Source: Diabrotica undecimpunctata
Lineage: Eukaryota; Arthropoda; Insecta; Coleoptera; Chrysomelidae
Length of the DNA: 64,000 nt
Direction: 5' to 3'
NCBI RefSeq assembly: GCF_040954645.1
Contig: NC_092810.1
Location: 13,254,377 to 13,318,376, forward strand
Under the pieces are notes generated by a model that did no database searches, was not told where the DNA came from, and saw only the letters and a list, made by a program, of their open reading frames with translations. Shown here in pieces: positions 45,950-56,814 of this stretch. Every line of letters starts with the position of its first letter. Position 1 is the stretch's first letter. The position numbers and the translations under genes were made by a program.

Positions 45950-46333
45950 GTTGTTTCTTTTCGTTACTGTTTTTGTCCCCGCCAAATGTGAAATTTTACA
46001 ACACTCTATATGTTTCAGAACACGACAATATTTCTCCCCAAATGTATTAAATTTTCACGACAAATATCAAATATGCAATCAGTAAAATTCAAATAATTCA
46101 AAATAAATATCAAATGTACGATTGGTAAAGAAAATAAAATCAAATAATTCAATAGCAGTAAATATCCACTAACTACGATCAATCAATAAATCAAATTTAT
46201 ATTCCCTGGAAAAATTGTCAAAATACTTTCAAATTCAAATTCCCTCAATGTTATATGTTTTTATCTCTGGATCACCTGTACTTATTCCAGATCTCTTTCC
46301 CTTCCTTCAAATGTAAAGCTGCGATATTTTCAA

Positions 46334-46354
46334 GCCCCACGTTTTGGAAGCCAG
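46334..46354 (-). promoter_or_regulatory. Primer-binding site, tRNA-Lys-like
   Basis: In element orientation the sequence just inside the 5' LTR is ATAAC then TGGCTTCCAAAACGTGGGGC. TGG fits the CCA end of a tRNA, and ACGTGGGGC matches the inner part of the usual tRNA-Lys(CTT) site (TGGCGCCCAACGTGGGGC) if two extra bases are allowed. The middle differs, so the primer assignment is tentative. Confidence 0.5.
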
Positions 46355-46358
46355 TTAT

Positions 46359-47755
46359 TGTGATATTTATAGTCTTGGTGCGCCAAGCAATAATTAGCTA
46401 ATTAATTTTTTTGATTAATTAAAATTATTTAAATGATATGATTATGACTCTATCACAATTTTTAATTCTTTTATCTCAGGGTTAAATTCGTGCTTCAATA
46501 TCTATGCTATTACATGTGAAAGGTAAGGTCCAGAGAATACCGGAATAATAAAAAACACATATGATCTAACACTATATATTGAAATAAAAATAATGAAATA
46601 ATTCACACTCAAAAGTTTTCAATAAACAAATCTCATATAAGGATTCTCAAAATTTTGTTCTCCGTACGTGAACAATCAAAATTTATGGTACAAAACAATA
46701 TTAATTGAAAACTCAAAATCCCAAACTATTCTAACTCTCCTAATCAAAATATTTATATCCTTTCTCAATTACGTGTAAAATTTTGTTATCAATAAAAGAA
46801 AAAAACTGCAGAAACAAAAATATCTCTCTCTGATGATGAGTGGTCCAAATCCTTGTTCCTTGTAGACTATATTATCTCCTCTCAACCACTCCCTATGTAA
46901 ACAGCAATCTTACACAGATTGTTGCAAGTATATCGTCCTTAATGATCTCCTTCAAAAGCACAAATCATTCAAATTATGATAGCCTTTCTCCTCTCGATAA
47001 ACTGAATCTCTCGTTGGCCCGAGTGAAAAATGACTCTTGGAATATCTTCTCTTTACGATAAACTGAATCTCTCGTTGGCCTGAACAGTGACTCTTGGAAT
47101 ATAAGTAGAGAAATATGACTTACAATATTTTGCTGCTTCAGCTTCTGTCAGATACACTAACTCCACAAAAACTCACTAACATTCCACTACTGCTTGCTAC
47201 ATTTCAGGAACCGCCAGAGAACAATCACCGTTCCTCTCCCAGACTTGGAAACCAACTGATCCTCTCTTCTCTCCGCTCAATCTCGCTAAACTTATTCCTA
47301 CATACTTATCCCACCTTTTTCAATCTCCGCCAATCAAAACTCGTCACAATTCCCCCATTTTTTTATTTCGATAACAAACAAATTTTTACCTATAATTATA
47401 AATTTCCTAAAACTTATTTACAAATAATATTTTTCTATAATTCTTAAAAACTAACAAAAACCTCTTTCTATAATCCCTTCTATTGTCTTTAATCACTGCA
47501 TTAATGTATTTTGGAAAACCCCGTTCAATTGTCTTTTTGTTTTCACTTAAAATTATGCGGGTCACTCAAGTATAACAAAGAAATAATTTATGCAAAGCTT
47601 AACATTTTGTTTAGTACAGGTAATTCAAGAAATTAATAACTCTCCTTCTTCGAAATGTTTGTTGGATATTATCCTACTTATCTGAATTATTTTAATGTTA
47701 TTGAATTTTGAAATATTTTAAACAAACCAATATTTTTCTCGATTTTACATATCAT

Positions 47756-47759
<4 letters not shown>
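46359..47759 (-). repeat. 5' LTR (in element orientation)
   Basis: 1401 bp. In element orientation it starts TGTTATGATATGTAAAATCG and ends TATAAATATCACA. It should contain promoter and polyadenylation signals, but I could not single out a convincing TATA box among the many AT-rich words. Confidence 0.95.

Positions 47760-47760
<1 letters not shown>

Positions 47761-47830
<70 letters not shown>
47761..47830. repeat. (TA)n microsatellite, 35 units
   Basis: 70 bp of uninterrupted TA between the LTR element and a minus-strand LINE 3' end. The same LINE family at 53245-53746 carries an equivalent (TA)n at its 3' end, so this is the LINE's tail, into which the LTR element inserted. Confidence 0.9.
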
Positions 47831-47833
<3 letters not shown>

Positions 47834-48048
47834 ATTCTACAGTATTCACTGCCTTCCCTCGCTCAACCGTTTCCATCTCTCTCTGTTGTTCCATTCTCCA
47901 TCGTTTAGTCCTCTCTTACTCATGGCGTCGTCTACTTCGTTCCTCCAGGATTTTCGGGGTCGTCCTCTTTTCCTCCTTCCTATGGGGCTCCATTCGGTTA
48001 TTCTTTTTATCCATCTGCTGTCGCTAGCTCTTCTTACATGTCCATACC
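47831..48048 (-). mobile_element. 5'-truncated LINE with (TA)n tail
   Basis: Encodes only YRWYGHVRRASDSRWIKRIT, WSPIGRRKRGRPRKSWRNEV, DDAMSKRGLNDGEWNNRERW and a stop near 47846. Nearly the same protein end as 53325-53768. A 5' truncation at about 48048 leaves ~70 codons. Confidence 0.8.
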
Positions 48049-49552
48049 ATCGATAGATAAATTGGATAATTGGTGTTGTCAAAAAATATTGTAATGAAAT
48101 CTGGGATATTGATATTTTCAACAGAAGTGATGAAAATTTGTCGTCGAAAACTTAAAACGTGGTAGTGTACGGCATTCCAACTTGCAGAAAAGTCATCTGC
48201 TATCATCTGCTGGATTAGCTATTAACTTGCATTAACCTTTTCTTGTTGTTTAAAACGTTTTAAATGTTGGCAATTCCTTCCATAAGTAGCTTAGCTTCCT
48301 CCGTGGATACGTTAGTTGTTGCTCTGGAATCCTCAGAGTCTTCTATCATTATTGCCACAAACTGGTCGCATTTATCCTGTAGTGATATTTTCCCAAGTTA
48401 ACATACACCTTTTTAAACTTGACTGCACCGTACTGTAGACGACCAATAGTCAGAAATACGTATATATGGTTGCCTTCCACTTATATACATATTTTATTAT
48501 ATATTTTTTTCCTTTGTTACGAGCTATGCCGATAACTAGTGACTTTATTTTGCTATTAACTCACATTAACCTTTTCTTGTTATATATATATATACATATA
48601 TCTAATCTGAAACAGTTAGCATTTCCGTTAAATTTTATAATAATAAATAAAAACATCTCTGCTGATCTTCCCACGTATGCCAAAAATAAAAAAAATCTTT
48701 ATACATACCGAAATAATAGGTACTTTATGTATATTTACCTATTTCTCGTAGAAAGCAGACAGCAATACTTATAATAAAACTTGCACCTTCAATATTTTAC
48801 GACTTTCTCCTTTAAAATCGTTCTTTCCTTTCCTACATGATCGTTTTTGGATCGGTTTTGGATACTTATATACGTGCTATACTTCCTAAAACACTCCCAT
48901 TTATATTTTGATTTCCTAAGTAAAAAAGCCCATTGAAAAATCAAAGGTTGACCCTCCAGAAAGCGAACATTAGGTACACCATGATATTCTTAAATCCGAA
49001 ATTTACCGCCGGAGAGGACTAGTAAATTTTTCGTAATTGAATTGAAAAAGCCGCCTCGGTTGAGTAGCCTGAATGATCCGAACCACCTTTTCAGGTCCCA
49101 AGATATTGGGATACGTGACTCATAAAGAAAACATGCGGTAGCAATAGGCCTTCTAACAGAAACACGTCAACTGCACCTGATCCCATCCTAACCTATCGGA
49201 AAATGGACACTAACGATATTGTTAAACGAGAAGGTTTAAAATATACATACTTACTCTTCTCAGAAAATAAAAATCTTTGAGTTCCGACGACATCATTGTG
49301 TATAACGACACACGTTGTTGCCAAATGTCCAAAAGTTTATTGAATGTGAGAAAAATATGTAGTGTACTATCAAGAGTATAGTTTTTGACATATTTATGAC
49401 TTAAACACATTAAGGTACCTTGACAATTTATCTTTTATTTTTTTATTATGCTTATTGCTAAATTTCTTCTTATTTTTGTTTTCGTTTAATTTCTAAGATT
49501 TAAATCAAATAATTTCAAAGTTGAATTCCTTTAATTTATATATAAAGTCTTC
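48049..49552. other. Unassigned DNA with a coding-like scrap
   Basis: On the minus strand 48280-48410 reads VYVNLGK, then after a shift LQDKCDQFVAIMIED and STEEAKLLMEGIANI. This looks protein-like, but I do not recognise it. A ~28-bp direct repeat (GCTATTAACTYRCATTAACC TTTTCTTGTT) occurs at 48219 and 48551. The rest is AT-rich. Confidence 0.35.
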
Positions 49553-50400
49553 TTCTTTTTCTTAGAGTGCCGTCTCCCTACGGAGGTTTGCAATCATAAT
49601 GGCTATTTTTATTTTTGAACTTACTGCTCTAAACACATCAATCGATCTGCATTGGTACCAATCACGTAGATTCTTCAACCATAAGTTCTGCCTTTAGCCA
49701 CCAGATCTTCTTCCTTGAATCTTGTCCTGTATTATGAGTCTCAAAATTTCATATTTTGGTCCCCTCATCACGTGGCCTAGATATTCCAGTTTTCTGGTTT
49801 GTATAGTGGTGATTAGTTCTGTTTCTTTACCAACCCTCTCCAGTACTTTTTTATTTGTAATTATAGCAGTACATGATTTTTTTAATACTCTGCGGTATAA
49901 CCGGAGTTCGAAAACCTCGATTCTTTTTAAATTGCATTTTTTAATGTCCAAGTCTCAGCTCCATATAATAATATTGAAAATATATAACAGCGAATGGTAC
50001 GTAGTCTGATCTCCAAATTTAGATTTTTGCACGTTAGGAGTGGCTTCATTCGTATAAATGCTGATCTGGAAATCTCTATTCGCCTGTTTATTTCTGCAGT
50101 ATGATTATTGGTTTCATTGATCAAAGCTCCCAAGTACTGATATTTTTCTACTTGTTCTATCACGTTACCATTGATTGTGAATAGGTAATGTATATTTTGT
50201 GGTCTTTTTGTAATTAGCATGTACTTCGTTTCTTAGCGTTTATAGTAATTCCCATCTCAGCACTATTCATACTTAAGCTTTCGATAAGATGTTGTAGATC
50301 TTCTACACTCGTTGCTATGATCACAGTGTCGTCTGCATATCGTAAGTTGTTAATTAATTTTCCGTTAACGGTAACTCCCGCTTTGATATTATTATTTTTC
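49553..50400 (-). pseudogene. RTE-like LINE: RT end plus C-terminal domain
   Basis: Starts near KAGVTVNGKLINN followed by LRYADDTVIIATSVEDLQHL (intact YADD), MGITINAKK, a shift, YQYLGALINETNNHTAEINR, LLYGAETWTLKNAI, and after another shift FELRLYRRVLKKSCTA, LEYLGHVMRGPKYEILRLI and a tail to a CTT/TTC run at 49547-49562 (GAA-type tail). The RT fingers and palm motif A are missing because of 5' truncation at about 50400. Confidence 0.8.
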
Positions 50401-50499
50401 CCTTAATTATTCATTGTTTTTCTTTACACTTCTGTAGATATTTTCCTTTATATTTTCTTCTTTTTTTCATCTGTAATAGTATTTCTTCTCTCGTCCACT

Positions 50500-50590
50500 A
50501 CCTTGGACTCGCTAGGGACTACCACCAATAAAACAAGCAAAGAAATTAAAAGACGAATAAACCTTACACATAAGGCCTATTATGTAGGCA
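50500..50590 (+). pseudogene. Tiny LINE fragment
   Basis: LGTTTNKTSKEIKRRINLTH KAYY matches the stretch between RT and CETWTL domains of the RTE-like LINEs (compare SSEINARISSGNRTYYANK in the 17550 copy). About 28 codons remain, on the opposite strand to its neighbours. Confidence 0.55.
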
Positions 50591-50689
50591 CACTCCGGCT
50601 GATGATCTTGGGAGCTATCGCCTTACGGCTAACTGTAGGATTATTAAATGCTGTGGATCTGCCTTGTATGAAAGTAGGCCCACTTCCTT

Positions 50690-52070
50690 TTTTTGCTAAT
50701 CCTTGCCGAGAACGGTTTACAACGTTCTTCGACGTCTTCCGATTTCCAATCTCCATCTCATTCTATCGTTCCATAGATCGTCCTCCAGTTCTCTTTCCCT
50801 GATTTCTTTATCACCTTCTTCTCTCCAACTTCTTCTAGGTCTTCCTGGTCTCCGCCCACCTCTTGGTTGCCATTCAAGAATTTGTCTTGGTATTCCATTC
50901 TCCGGCATTCTCCTTACGTATCCGTTCCATCTGAGTTGTGTCATTTTGATGTCATTAACAATATTATATGTAACCCTCATGATTTCTCGGACTCTCTCGT
51001 TTGTTATTCTGTCGCTTCTAGAGATTCCCGCCGAGCGGCGCCAAAAGTCCATTGCTATTGTTCTAAGCATTTTCTCTGTTCTGTCTTTTAGGAGCCACAC
51101 TTCGCATCCATATGGTGTGATACTTTTCAATATGGTGTTATACATTCTTCTTTTATCTTTCTTAGAGATGTTTTTATCCCACAGTACGCTGTTCAATAAG
51201 GTTATGTCTTTCCTTCGCTGTGTATTTCGTTCCTTAATGGCTGCATCTCATTTTCCGTCCTGAGTGATCTTTACTCCTACATGTATTCAGTTTTTTCCAT
51301 ATTCACTTTCAAACCCCACTCTGTAAACTCTTCTAATAGTTTTCGCATCATGTTATCATTTATGTAACTAAGGTCTTCAGAGTCCTGTGCGATGATGACC
51401 TTGTCATCCGCAAAGCACAGAGTGTACAAAGTTAAGTCCATTAATAATTTGCCCATATTTGTACATTTTTTCTTCCATTTGTTGATTGCTGCTTTGAGGT
51501 ATATTTCATATATTGTTGGGGATATACAGCATCCTTGTCTTAGTCCTTTAGTCACTTTGAATCCCGGTGTTATCAGATTTCCTGTTTTAATTCTTGTTGT
51601 TTGTTAGTAGTACAACGTTTTTACCGCTTCAATCAATTCTATATTTATATTTGTTTTCCCCAGTGCCTCCCATAATTTATCAAGCGGGACACTATCATAT
51701 GCTTTCCTAAGATCTACGAACGTCAGGTGGACTTCTCGGCCACAAGCAACTTTATTTTCAATTATCTGAGTAATAGAGAAGACATGGTCTATTGTAGATC
51801 GACCTGCATGAAAACCAGCCTGTTCTTCGGCTTCCATATCTTGACATTCTTCTTCTATTTGATTTTTTATTATTTTCATACATATTCTGCTAATACTACT
51901 AGTAACTGCAATTCCTCTATAGTTTTCAGGTTTCGATTTGCCGAGATAATTTCCAAAAGTATTTAGCTTCTTTTGTCGATTATGGAAGAGCGGCATTCTG
52001 CGGCCTTGATAATAAAGTCTTCGAGTCTAATTATTTCTCCCAAGGTCATTTATATTTTGCATGAAATGAC
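50690..52070 (-). pseudogene. RTE-like LINE RT and C-terminal domain
   Basis: Minus-strand order: CENYRGI-like start NYRGIAVTSSISRICMKII, GFHAGRSTIDHVFSITQII, VHLTFVDLRKAYDSVPLDKL (motif A), a TAG after KTLYY at 51604, TKGLRQGCCISPTIYEIYLK, LCFADDKVIIAQDSEDLSYI (FADD intact), VNMEKTEYM, then stops and a new frame: SVLWDKNISKKDKRRMYNTI, PYGCEVWLLKDRTEKML, RRMPENGIPRQILEWQPRGG and RPGRPRRSW. The family is close to 35290-36917 and 38930-39150. The endonuclease is absent. Stops at 51604, 51277 and between blocks mark it inactive. Confidence 0.82.
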
Positions 52071-52233
52071 ATCTACATAAGTCTCAAAGTCTTTGGTTTT
52101 TATCTTAAGTGAGATATGTAATTATATATACCACAAAACAAAAAGTTTCTGTTGTTGCTGTTAAAATACCACTCAATTTTTTTATCTTACTTAATTCGAT
52201 GTTTTTATTCCTTTTACAATCCTTATATTGACT

Positions 52234-53241
52234 GACCTTATATATGACTGATGGTCATGGCGACTCGGTAATAGACATTGAACAAACAAAGAATATATGG
52301 AAGAGATACGTTGAGAAGACATTGGATGACGACAGAGATAACAACCAGATAATTATGGAATACGACATAGGACCACCAATCACTCAAGATGAAGTCAAAG
52401 CCGCAATTAAAGTAACCAAAGCAGGCAAAGTACCAGGGCCCGACAACTTTCATTCAGAATTTCTAAAAATCATGGGAGACGAAGGAGTAAAATGGCTTAC
52501 GACAACGTTCAATAAAATCTATGACTCGGAAAAATCCCAGAGAGCTGGTTAAAATCTACATTTATTGCTATACCTAAAAAACCTAATGCAAAAAAATGCA
52601 AAGAGCATCGTATTATCAGTCTAATGAGCTACTTTCTTAAGATCTTCTTAAAGATAACACACAGAAGAATTTATCAGAAATGCGAGTCACATATCTCACA
52701 AACGCAGTTTCGATTCAGGGATGCGTTCGGTACAAGAGAAGCCTTGTTCGCAGTTCAGGTATTATTTCAAAGGTGCAGAGATGTCAACTGCGATATTTAT
52801 GTATGCTTTATCGACTACCAGAAAGCTTTCGACAGAATCAAGCACGATAAGGTCATGGATATACTAAAGGCAACTAATCTGGACAACAAAGACCTTCGAG
52901 TAATCAAGAACATATACTACAACCAATCAGCAACCATTCGGGTGAAAGACCAACTAACAGAAGAATTAGCAATAAATAGAGGAATACGACAGGGCTGCAC
53001 ACTATCTCCCCCCGATTATTTAACGTCTATTCGGAACACGTCATGAGCCAGGCCTTAGAGCATATCGAAGAGGGTATTCTCATAAATGGTGAGCGTCTAA
53101 ATAACATCAGATATGCAGACGACACCATCCTCTTTGCAGACAGTTTAGAAGGTTTACAGACACTAGTAACGCAATTGTGGAGAATGAGTCAAGAATACGG
53201 GCTTGATTTTCACATCAAGAAAACAAAGTACATGGTTATCA

Positions 53242-53308
<67 letters not shown>

Positions 53309-54378
53309 AGGATTTCCACAGTTTTCACTGTATTCCTTCACTCAACCGTTTTCTCCAATTTTTCCTGTTTAGCCAGTCCCCTTCCTGTAGGTTTCTTCTA
53401 CTCATTGCTTCGTCCACCTCATCTCTGAAAGATCTTCGGGGTCTGCCTCTCTTTCTTCTTCCTATCGGGCTCCACTCTGTTATTCTATTTATCCACCGAT
53501 TTTGGTCTGCTCTTCTGACATGTCCGTACCAGGTTAACCTCTTCTGTTCGATGTAGTCTATTATGTCGGAGTTCATGCCCATTCTCCTCTTAATCTCCAT
53601 GTTATTTATCCTATCTCTTCTTGTTACTCTGCAGCTTCTCCTTAGAAATTCCATCTCTGTTGCTCTTATTTTGTTTTTGGTTTTCTTATTTAGTGTCCAA
53701 TTTTCACACCCATAAGTGGATAAGTGGATTTCACACCCATAAGTCCCATGATTATCAGTAAGAAGCATATTCCACCTAGTCAGTTACTGGTAGATTAGCA
53801 ACAAATACTCCAAGTGCCTCGTTACTACTATTTAGGAACCACCATAAACGACCAATGGGACCACTCAGTTTAGATAAAACAAAGAATTGAAAAAGCCAGG
53901 TCAGCATTTGTCAGAATGAGCAAGATATTTAAGAGCCACGACCTACCCTTAAAAACGAAAATCCGTTTATTGAGATGCTACGTGTTTACAGTTCTGCTCT
54001 ATGGGGTTAAATCATGGACACTAACCGAGGTATCCATGGGAAAACTCGAGGCGTTTGAGATGTGGTGTTATAGACGGATACTGAGGATCTCCTGGGTGGA
54101 CCGAATAATAAACATTGAGGTTCTACGTCGAATGGATAAAACATGTGAAATTATATCCACAGTGAAACAGCGAAAGGTAGAATATCTTGGACATATAATG
54201 CAAGATCTACGGAAAGAAGGGACCAGGACGAAGAAGAATATCTTTTCTCCAGAACTTACGAAAATGATTTTCCTTGACCACTTCAGGACTATTTCAAGCT
54301 GCAGTCAATAAAGTTAGAACTGCCATGCTAGTAGCCAACATCCGTAACAGATAGGCACCACAAGAAGAAGAAGAATCA
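52234..54378 (+). mobile_element. RTE-like LINE interrupted by a second LINE, GAA tail
   Basis: RT in pieces: KAGKVPGPDNFHSEFLKIMG (52425-52480), several stops to 52620, TREALFAVQVLFQRCRDVNC, FIDYQKAFDRIKHDKVM (motif A), RGIRQGCTLSP, a shift, LNNIRYADDTILFADSLEGL (YADD intact), KKTKYMVIS. Here a 502-bp minus-strand LINE is inserted. Beyond it: KKHIPPSQ, YLGTTINDQWDH, RIEKARSAFVRMSKIFKSHD, LLYGVKSWTLTEVSMGKLEA and YRRILRISWVDRI, then a degraded tail to AAGAAGAAGAAG. TTATATTGACT (52223-52233) and TTATATTGGCT (54379-54389) are a likely target duplication with one change. Confidence 0.8.
53245..53746 (-). mobile_element. Nested 5'-truncated LINE with (TA)n tail and ~14-bp TSD
   Basis: The 3' (TA)n tail is 53245-53306. 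The open frame 53325-53768 includes YGCENWTLNKKTKNKIRATE, FLRRSCRVTRRDRINN, YIEQKRLTWYGHVRRADQN and RRKRGRPRRSFRDEV. CATGGTTATCAGTA (53231-53244) and CATGATTATCAGTA (53747-53760) are the target duplication, one mismatch. The 5' junction contains a repeated TTTCACACCCATAAGT (53702-53717 and 53729-53744), the kind of scar seen at LINE 5' ends. Same family as 47831-48048. Confidence 0.9.
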
Positions 54379-54389
54379 TTATATTGGCT

Positions 54390-55199
54390 AGTGAGCTACT
54401 AATGAACGTCCAAATATGTTGTAAGATTTATGCTGAAAATGAAATAATAGAAAATTAAATATGTTTAACTACTTTGGTAATACCGTTATGTAAATATTGT
54501 TCTATCAGAATTTATTGTTATCTTTCTGTATTGTATTTTTTATCACAATTGTTAAACTTATAAACAAAATTTATATTGACTTTTTTAAGAAAAAAAAATA
54601 TAAAAAGCGAGTGCAGTTCTACTACACCTCGCACATCAGCGTTGTGGATCACGTTCCAGGGGTAATTTCGTCCATTAGAAGGCTCTACAAAGAGAACGTT
54701 CGCGTAGTTGTCCATCTACGACTGCGATTTTCAATCGAGTAATGTTTTTGTAAATTTTTAGGGCGTATTCAACGAAGAGAAATGACGCAGAAAGGTAAAC
54801 AATATATAATCTGAAAATCGAACGCAGTAGCTATGGAAATATATGTAAATAACAGCTCAGCAGCATTAGATATTGTCACTCGTTCCTGGAAAATTATTTT
54901 TTTTTTAAAGAAAAATATTGTACCAATCTCTCTCGTTCATTGGGATTTAAGAAGGACTAACGATGTACTTTTTATTCATGAACATTAAATACCTATTCAG
55001 AATAAATTGGTTAGCTCAGAGGTTTCCAATCTTTTTCAGGTTGTGGCTCTGTAAATATTCGGATTTTTTCCACGTTGCCCTCTTAATATATCAGATTTTT
55101 TTTCTAAGTTTATGACTTTTTAAAAAAACTCAAAAACTCTCTTTTGTAAAAGCGATTACTCATTTAATAGAGACAAATTAAAAGCAGATATTTACTATT
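54390..55199. other. Unassigned DNA with a possible hAT-like end at 55017
   Basis: 54600-54740 is GC-richer and open on both strands but unrecognised. CAGAGGTTTCCAATCTTTTT at 55017 resembles the CAGNGGTTCCCAAACTTTTT ends of SPIN/Charlie-type hAT elements; no second end or target duplication was found. Confidence 0.3.
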
Positions 55200-55690
55200 T
55201 TTCTTGGGACAATATAAAATATCTAATTTGAACTCTTTCGGTAATATACTTTTTTTCGTGTTTATAAAGGAGCGGTCTGAAATCTCCAAAATACATGTCC
55301 GTCCAGGAGGTCGCCTGACTGACTTTAGAACAGGATTCATTATTTCGTTCCACTGCAGCGTATTTAATGCATTCCTAACATCGAACAACAGCAGGGCTAC
55401 CCAGAGGTGTTCATCTCTGTTGCGAAGTGCGTCGAGTATACTCAAGATTGCATCATTGTGCTTTTACCTTTGCAAAGACCAAATTGGTTTTGAGCTAAAC
55501 CTCGACGACCTAAACTTCCCCTAGCTTTGGAGATCAGTACCAAGCTTAATGTCCTCCCAGGGCCAGAAAAGGTCTGTGCTTCCATTAGGGGAAGCCACGC
55601 ACACTCTGCCCGGGAACACAGGTAATATCTGATCCAGTTCGGGGGAACTACGCATCTGGAGTGAGCTAAATACTTCATGTCATCCTATCA
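55200..55690 (-). pseudogene. R1/I-type LINE RT fragment
   Basis: Minus-strand pieces: GLAQNQFGLCKGKSTMMQS (the RxxxFGFRxGRST region of R1-type RTs), then ALLLFDVRNALNTLQWNEIM (motif A with catalytic Asp, DVRNAFN type) and PPGRTCILEISDRSFINTKK. The DVRNA(F/L)NxxxW signature separates this clade from the RTE-like and Jockey-like copies elsewhere in the window. Upstream bits (EDIKLGTDLQS) are shifted. Only the fingers-to-palm portion is left. Confidence 0.68.
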
Positions 55691-56814
55691 GTATAAAATA
55701 TTATATGCCCTCTTCCGACCGGAAAAAGCTCTTGTGTTACCTCGAGTTTCTTGTCTTCTTCTCCACAAGCATTTCGTACAGAGGGTATGCATGCAACTCC
55801 TTCATGGAGATATTCACACTTGACAACCACCATGTGGCAAGGTTAGTTAAAAAATTAATTAAACACGAATATGAAACTCGTTAAACGTCCATTGATGATT
55901 AACATTAATAATTTAATGGGTATGTTTAATGTTCACTACATAACTACTCAAATCTCAAAATGAATTGGATACAATATATATAACAGTTTGTGTTCTGCTA
56001 TCGATTTTGTGCATACTCGGCTATTGTTGCATACATAATTAAGATAGTTATCTCGCGGACGTGTCCTTCAAAGATTGTATGAACTTGAAAAGGAGCTGTT
56101 AGTATTTTTTACTTGTGAACAGTCTGAATATGCTAATTTCCTTAGTGATAACACCTGGTGCACCAAAGCTGCGTTTTTGTTCAACGTTAATTTCGAGCGA
56201 TATTTACTTTTTATTACAGCGACCGTCGAAAACCCAGCTTCGTATGAATAGGATGTTGAAAATAAAAGAAGTATTCCTAGAGCTTTACCACTCAGCAGTG
56301 GATACTCCTTGTTAACTGATATTCAAAAATCGGTCAGTCCTAAGCTACCAAATTTTAACCTTAAAGTATTATCGAAAGACAAATTCAATAAAGCATTCTT
56401 TTTCTGAAGAACTAAATTCTAATGTAGCCTTAGTACTAAATGTGTTATTACCAATGGATTATACTGCAAGACAAATTAATTTCAATAGAGATTACAAACT
56501 GGTGCAACAAGGGAAAACAATCATTCGCATATTGGTATGTTGGCGATCATATTGGGAATAATAACTCGGTTTACAGCAAATCGAAATAGATTAGCGGATG
56601 TCTCTTGATACCACTCTTAGATATTTCTAAGCCACAATCTTCTTCTTTAGCCTAAGCCTATTTTTCGGCGATCTTACCCTGTATTATAAGGTGAAGAACG
56701 TTATACCTTTCTGACAATTTTTCCAAATACCAGAAGCTGCAAATAGTACACGCGGCACAAAACAGAGAAACATATCGTTTAATTGTCACCTCGGGGGAAC
56801 AAATAAGGGTCTAA
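55691..56814. other. Unassigned DNA with LINE scraps near 56640-56810
   Basis: Mostly unassigned. Minus-strand RYNVLHLIIQGKIAEK at 56660-56720 and plus-strand QKLQIVHAAQNRETYRLIVT near 56740-56800 match the extreme C-termini of RTE-like LINEs, in opposite orientations. Confidence 0.4.

Larger units (their letters stand above)
39627..47759 (-). mobile_element. Full-length Ty3/gypsy-type LTR retrotransposon
   Basis: 8133 bp with two 1401-bp LTRs (39627-41027 and 46359-47759) that begin TGTGATATTT and end ATCATAACA on the plus strand, giving TG...CA termini. I found no difference between the LTRs on reading them side by side, and the offset between them is a constant 6732 bp. In element orientation: LTR, primer-binding site, leader, gag-pol in one frame (45949-41123), polypurine tract, LTR. 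RT, RNase H and integrase order (PR-RT-RH-INT) is that of Ty3/gypsy. There is no env. Identical LTRs point to a very recent insertion, although one TAG interrupts gag. Confidence 0.95.

Noticed and set aside
47708..47908. Frame encoding an Ile-Tyr repeat (also at 53203-53556)
   Set aside because: Simply the translation of (TA)n microsatellites.
54497..54742. 81-codon plus frame with a hydrophobic start and basic middle
   Set aside because: Looks like a signal peptide at first sight, but the first half is AT-rich filler, and neither strand matches a family.
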